From Thiorhodovibrio sp. (GTDB lineage: Bacteria > Pseudomonadota > Gammaproteobacteria > Chromatiales > Chromatiaceae), in assembly GCA_007128075.1 (NCBI GenBank), contig SKYD01000026.1, positions 1 to 9,124 of the forward strand: a stretch of DNA of 9,124 nucleotides, in the 5' to 3' direction. Shown in pieces: positions 6,716-9,124 of this stretch (its first letter is position 1; every line of letters begins with the position of its first letter). Both the position numbers and the translations under genes were made by a program. Below the pieces are notes generated by a model, which worked only from the letters and a program-made list of their open reading frames with translations, ran no database searches and had not been told where the DNA came from.

Positions 6716-7741
6716 ATGTTTGGATTTGGTAAAAAAACGCCGAAGCAGCCCGCGCCTGAGTCAAATCCCAGCCCGAATCTGCTCGCCGCCGCCCGTGCGG
6801 AGATAGAAGCACGCGCCCGTCGCCCGGCGATCTTCACCCGGCTCAAAGACAAGCTTGACCGCACCCGGGCGGTGCTCAATGCTGATATTGTCGATATGAT
6901 CAGCGGGCACAAAGAAATCGACGACCGGCTGCTTGAAGAACTCGAAACTCTGTTACTCACTGCGGATGTCGGGGTGCCGACCACCACCCGTATCATCGAC
7001 ACCCTGACTGCGCAGGTCGAACGCCACGAGCTATCACAACCTGCTGCGCTGGTTACTGCACTGCGCGATCATCTGCTGGCGATTTTACACACCAGTGCTG
7101 CCCCGGTGCGCCAGCCCGTCGCCGGTCGTCCGCAGGTGATTTTAATGGTCGGGGTCAATGGGGTGGGCAAAACCACCACCATCGGCAAGCTCGCCAAACA
7201 GCTTCAAGAAGAAGGCAACAGCGTGATGCTGGCAGCGGGCGATACCTTTCGGGCGGCCGCCGTCGAGCAATTGCAAACCTGGGGGGAACGCAATCAGGTG
7301 CCGGTGATTAGCCAAGGTCAGGGTGCGGATCCCGCCTCGGTGATTTTTGATGCCTTGCAAGCGGCGACTGCACGCGGCATTGATGTGTTGATTGCCGACA
7401 CCGCTGGACGGCTGCACACCAAGGCCAATCTCATGGAAGAGTTGAAAAAAATCGCTCGGGTGATGAAAAAGATCGACCCCGACGCGCCGCACGAGGTGAT
7501 GCTGGTGCTCGATGCGATGACCGGACAGAACACGCTGCATCAGGCACTGGAATTTCATCAGGCACTGCCGCTCACTGGTATCACTCTGACCAAGCTCGAT
7601 GGCACCGCCAAAGGCGGGGTGCTGTTCGCGCTTGCCGATCAGCTAAAAGTCCCGGTGCGCTTTATCGGGGTTGGCGAGTCCATCGAGGATCTGCGCCCGT
7701 TTCAGCCCGAGGAATTTCTCGATGCCCTGCTCACCCCATAG
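6716..7741 (+). CDS. ftsY: Signal recognition particle receptor FtsY
   Basis: FtsY is the membrane-associated GTPase that receives SRP-bound ribosomes and hands nascent membrane proteins to SecYEG. The sequence has a short basic and proline-containing N-terminus (MFGFGKKTPKQP), then the helical N domain (about 35-125) and the G domain (about 138-341). GTPase motifs are G1 GVNGVGKTTT at 146-155, DTFRAAA at 176-182, DTAGR at 228-232 and TKLDGTAKGG at 292-301. The C-terminal membrane/SRP-contact block FIGVGESIEDLRPF is intact. At 341 residues it lacks the long acidic A domain of E. coli FtsY (497 residues), so it is a compact NG-type receptor, as in many bacteria. It starts 8 bp after a chemoreceptor gene and ends 19 bp before ftsE. 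The ftsY-ftsE order is conserved in many proteobacteria. Confidence 0.97.
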   Translation: MFGFGKKTPKQPAPESNPSPNLLAAARAEIEARARRPAIFTRLKDKLDRTRAVLNADIVDMISGHKEIDDRLLEELETLLLTADVGVPTTTRIIDTLTAQVERHELSQPAALVTALRDHLLAILHTSAAPVRQPVAGRPQVILMVGVNGVGKTTTIGKLAKQLQEEGNSVMLAAGDTFRAAAVEQLQTWGERNQVPVISQGQGADPASVIFDALQAATARGIDVLIADTAGRLHTKANLMEELKKIARVMKKIDPDAPHEVMLVLDAMTGQNTLHQALEFHQALPLTGITLTKLDGTAKGGVLFALADQLKVPVRFIGVGESIEDLRPFQPEEFLDALLTP

Positions 7742-7760
7742 CTGAACGCGCACCGCTCCA

Positions 7761-8429
7761 GTGATTCACTTCGCTCATGTCACCAAACGCTTCCCGGCAC
7801 GCGGTGATGCGCTGCGCGATGTCAGCTTTGTGCTCGAAGCCGGGGAGCTGGCATATCTGACCGGACATTCGGGGGCTGGCAAAAGCACCCTGCTCAAGCT
7901 CATTGGGCTGCTCGAACGCCCAACCCGTGGTCAGATCAGCGTCAACGGCTCGCGACTTGGCGACCTATCCAGCCGCCAGATTCCGTATTATCGGCGCCAG
8001 ATTGGGATGATTTTTCAGGATCATCGGCTGCTGCCAGATCGCACGGTGTTTGATAATGTCGCCCTTCCGCTATTGGCAGCAGGGTTGACGCACCGTGATG
8101 CCAGCCGCCGCGTGCGGGCATCGCTAGATCAGGTTGGGCTGCTACGGCTAGAACGCGCCTTGCCGATTGCACTCTCAGGTGGTGAACAACAGCGGGTCGG
8201 CATTGCGCGGGCGGTGGTTGCCCGTCCACCGGTGATCCTCGCCGATGAGCCAACGGGCAACCTCGACCCGCAATTATCCAAAGAAATTTTTAATCTCTTT
8301 CAACGCTTTAACGACATCGGTGTCACCTTGCTGATTGCCACCCACAACCTGCCAATGATCCAATCGTTTCCAGCCCGCACCCTGCGCCTCACTGAAGGGC
8401 GCTTGGTCAGCGACACCCGACCGTGGTGA
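7761..8429 (+). CDS. ftsE: Cell division ATP-binding protein FtsE
   Basis: FtsE is the cytoplasmic ATPase of FtsEX, an ABC-type complex that does not act as a classical transporter. It controls divisome assembly and periplasmic peptidoglycan amidases through EnvC-like activators. The protein has 222 residues, the same as E. coli FtsE. It shows Walker A GHSGAGKST (35-43), Q-loop Q86 in IFQDHRLL, signature LSGGEQQRVGIARA (138-151), Walker B VILADEPTGN (158-167) and H-loop His195 in ATHN. GHSGAGKST and MIFQDHRLLPDRTV are characteristic of FtsE rather than LolD or other transporters. The start is GTG, 20 nt after ftsY, without a clear ribosome site, so coupling to ftsY is likely. The partner membrane gene ftsX normally follows at once but is not found here. 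Confidence 0.95.
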   Translation: MIHFAHVTKRFPARGDALRDVSFVLEAGELAYLTGHSGAGKSTLLKLIGLLERPTRGQISVNGSRLGDLSSRQIPYYRRQIGMIFQDHRLLPDRTVFDNVALPLLAAGLTHRDASRRVRASLDQVGLLRLERALPIALSGGEQQRVGIARAVVARPPVILADEPTGNLDPQLSKEIFNLFQRFNDIGVTLLIATHNLPMIQSFPARTLRLTEGRLVSDTRPW

Positions 8430-8477
8430 AGAGAGCTGCTGTTATCCTCAGTACAGTACAGAAATGTTATTAATTCA

Positions 8478-8506
8478 TTGAAAATCACCCGCTAAGTCAT
8501 TACAAG
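8478..8506 (+). promoter_or_regulatory. Candidate sigma70 promoter for the SPFH gene
   Basis: TTGAAA (8478-8483, 5/6 to the -35 consensus), a 17-bp spacer and TACAAG (8501-8506, 4/6 to the -10) lie about 65-90 bp before the SPFH start codon. Transcription would start near 8513. A weaker overlapping alternative is ATTACA (8499-8504), 17 bp, then TATGCT (8522-8527). The call is by inspection only. Confidence 0.4.
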
Positions 8507-8510
8507 CCAC

Positions 8511-8546
8511 CGCTGGCGCGTTATGCTAGAGCAGCAAGCGTTTTTT
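8511..8546 (+). terminator. Possible hairpin plus U-tract after ftsE
   Basis: CGCTGGC (8511-8517) can pair with GCAAGCG (8534-8540) with one mismatch, and an inner TGC/GCA pair (8524-8526 with 8531-8533) extends it. Six T residues (8541-8546) follow directly. This resembles a weak intrinsic terminator for the upstream ftsE transcript. It ends only 22 bp before the SPFH start codon and overlaps the leader expected from the candidate promoter. Confidence 0.35.
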
Positions 8547-8568
8547 ATTCACCGTGGAGGATATCCTC

Positions 8569-9124
8569 ATGGGTTTGTTTTTGTTAGGTTTGTTGGTGTA
8601 TCTGGTCTATAAGGTCTTGCTCAGTGGCTTTTATACGGTCAAGCCCGATGAGCGGGCGGTGCTCACCTCATTTGGGCGGGCGGAGCGCATTGGCAAGCAA
8701 TTTGTCACTGATCCACATTTAACGCCCGAGGAGCAGGCGCGGTATCGGTTTCCGGAAGTGCGCACCATCAGTCCAGGCGGTCCTTATTTCAAATGGCCAT
8801 GGCAAGAAGTGCATAAGGTCAGCATCGCCACCCAGGCACTGGATTTAACCTGGGATCCGACCAAAAGCCAACGCACCATTGAGGCAGTGACCAAGGACAA
8901 TCTGACCACCGGGGTCAATGGCCAGATTCGGTTTCGGGTTTCAGAAAACAATCTGTATGCCTATTGTTTTGGTGTTGAGGGGCCGATGGAACATGTCATG
9001 GGTTATTTTGTCTCGGTGTTGCGCGAGCGCATCGCCAATTTTGTTGATCCCAAGGGAGCGAGTTTAATTGCCAATAACGAGATGACCGAGGATGGGGTTA
9101 GCTCAACGGCGATTGATCTCTCCG
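8569..9124 (+). CDS. SPFH/band 7 (prohibitin-stomatin-HflK family) membrane protein, partial (C-terminus off the right edge)
   Basis: SPFH proteins are membrane scaffolds that oligomerise in the inner membrane and often associate with proteases or lipid microdomains. About 185 residues are visible with no stop codon. One hydrophobic segment at residues 2-19 serves as an N-terminal anchor, followed at once by the SPFH core (YTVKPDERAVLTSFGRAERI). Further family-like stretches are SPGGPYFKWPWQEVHKVSIAT, LEAVTKDNLTTGVNGQIRFRV-type strands, and HVMGYFVSVLRERIANF. An insertion of about 25 residues rich in Pro, Glu and Arg (about 48-72) separates the first strands. The ATG is supported by GGAGG at 8556-8560, 8 nt upstream. 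It resembles a general SPFH-domain protein more than classical HflK, which starts with a long Gly-rich segment. A substrate or partner cannot be named, and the downstream gene that might encode one is outside the window. Confidence 0.85.
   Translation, partial: MGLFLLGLLVYLVYKVLLSGFYTVKPDERAVLTSFGRAERIGKQFVTDPHLTPEEQARYRFPEVRTISPGGPYFKWPWQEVHKVSIATQALDLTWDPTKSQRTIEAVTKDNLTTGVNGQIRFRVSENNLYAYCFGVEGPMEHVMGYFVSVLRERIANFVDPKGASLIANNEMTEDGVSSTAIDLS

Noticed and set aside
8274..8282. TTATCCAAA, a DnaA-box-like 9-mer
   Set aside because: It lies inside ftsE coding sequence, alone, and is likely chance.
8449..8461. CAGTA tandem repeat (CAGTACAGTACAG)
   Set aside because: Only two and a half units of 5 bp; too short to treat as a meaningful repeat.
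1..9124. Defence system, prophage, CRISPR array or biosynthetic cluster
   Set aside because: All genes belong to recognised housekeeping or general families, and no phage, transposase, repeat-spacer or novel multi-gene pattern is visible.

Overview
This window looks like a housekeeping stretch of a gammaproteobacterial chromosome with moderate GC content, probably not an enteric. The evidence is protein resemblance recalled from known families: DnaA, DnaN, FtsY, FtsE and the acetolactate synthase subunits all resemble gammaproteobacterial versions, including the proteobacterial 'GE(G/A)S' form of the ThDP/metal motif in the synthase. I cannot name a genus. I see no tRNA, rRNA, CRISPR array, insertion sequence or phage gene.

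Layout. On the minus strand, 1-2063 holds branched-chain amino-acid genes: the large acetolactate synthase subunit (ilvI/ilvB type), then the small regulatory subunit (ilvH/ilvN type), which runs off the left edge. The two form a tight operon read leftwards from a promoter near 2128-2157. A short divergent region (2064-2237) separates them from dnaA and carries one near-consensus DnaA box. On the plus strand, dnaA (2238-3566) and dnaN (3624-4730) form the replication-initiation pair. A UUCG-loop hairpin lies between them, and a convincing intrinsic terminator follows dnaN. The usual followers recF and gyrB are absent. A 345-bp gene-free region (4731-5075) holds the terminator, an AT-rich stretch, a short direct repeat and a solitary REP-like palindrome. 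A chemoreceptor gene (5076-6707) then leads directly into ftsY (8-bp gap), followed by ftsE. The expected ftsX does not follow ftsE. Instead there is a 139-bp spacer with promoter-like and hairpin signals, then the start of an SPFH/band 7 membrane protein that runs off the right edge.

How the genes work together. IlvI and IlvH form the valine-sensitive enzyme committing pyruvate or 2-ketobutyrate to Val/Leu/Ile synthesis. DnaA opens the origin and the DnaN clamp tethers polymerase; DnaA-ATP turnover (RIDA) also depends on the DNA-loaded clamp. FtsY is the SRP receptor for co-translational insertion of membrane proteins, while FtsE is the ATPase half of the FtsEX divisome regulator. The chemoreceptor and SPFH protein are membrane proteins with no obvious functional link to their neighbours.

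I found no convincing new multi-gene system. The points worth a second look concern gene order (dnaAN without recF/gyrB, a chemoreceptor fused into the ftsY transcription unit, ftsE without ftsX) and small non-coding elements.
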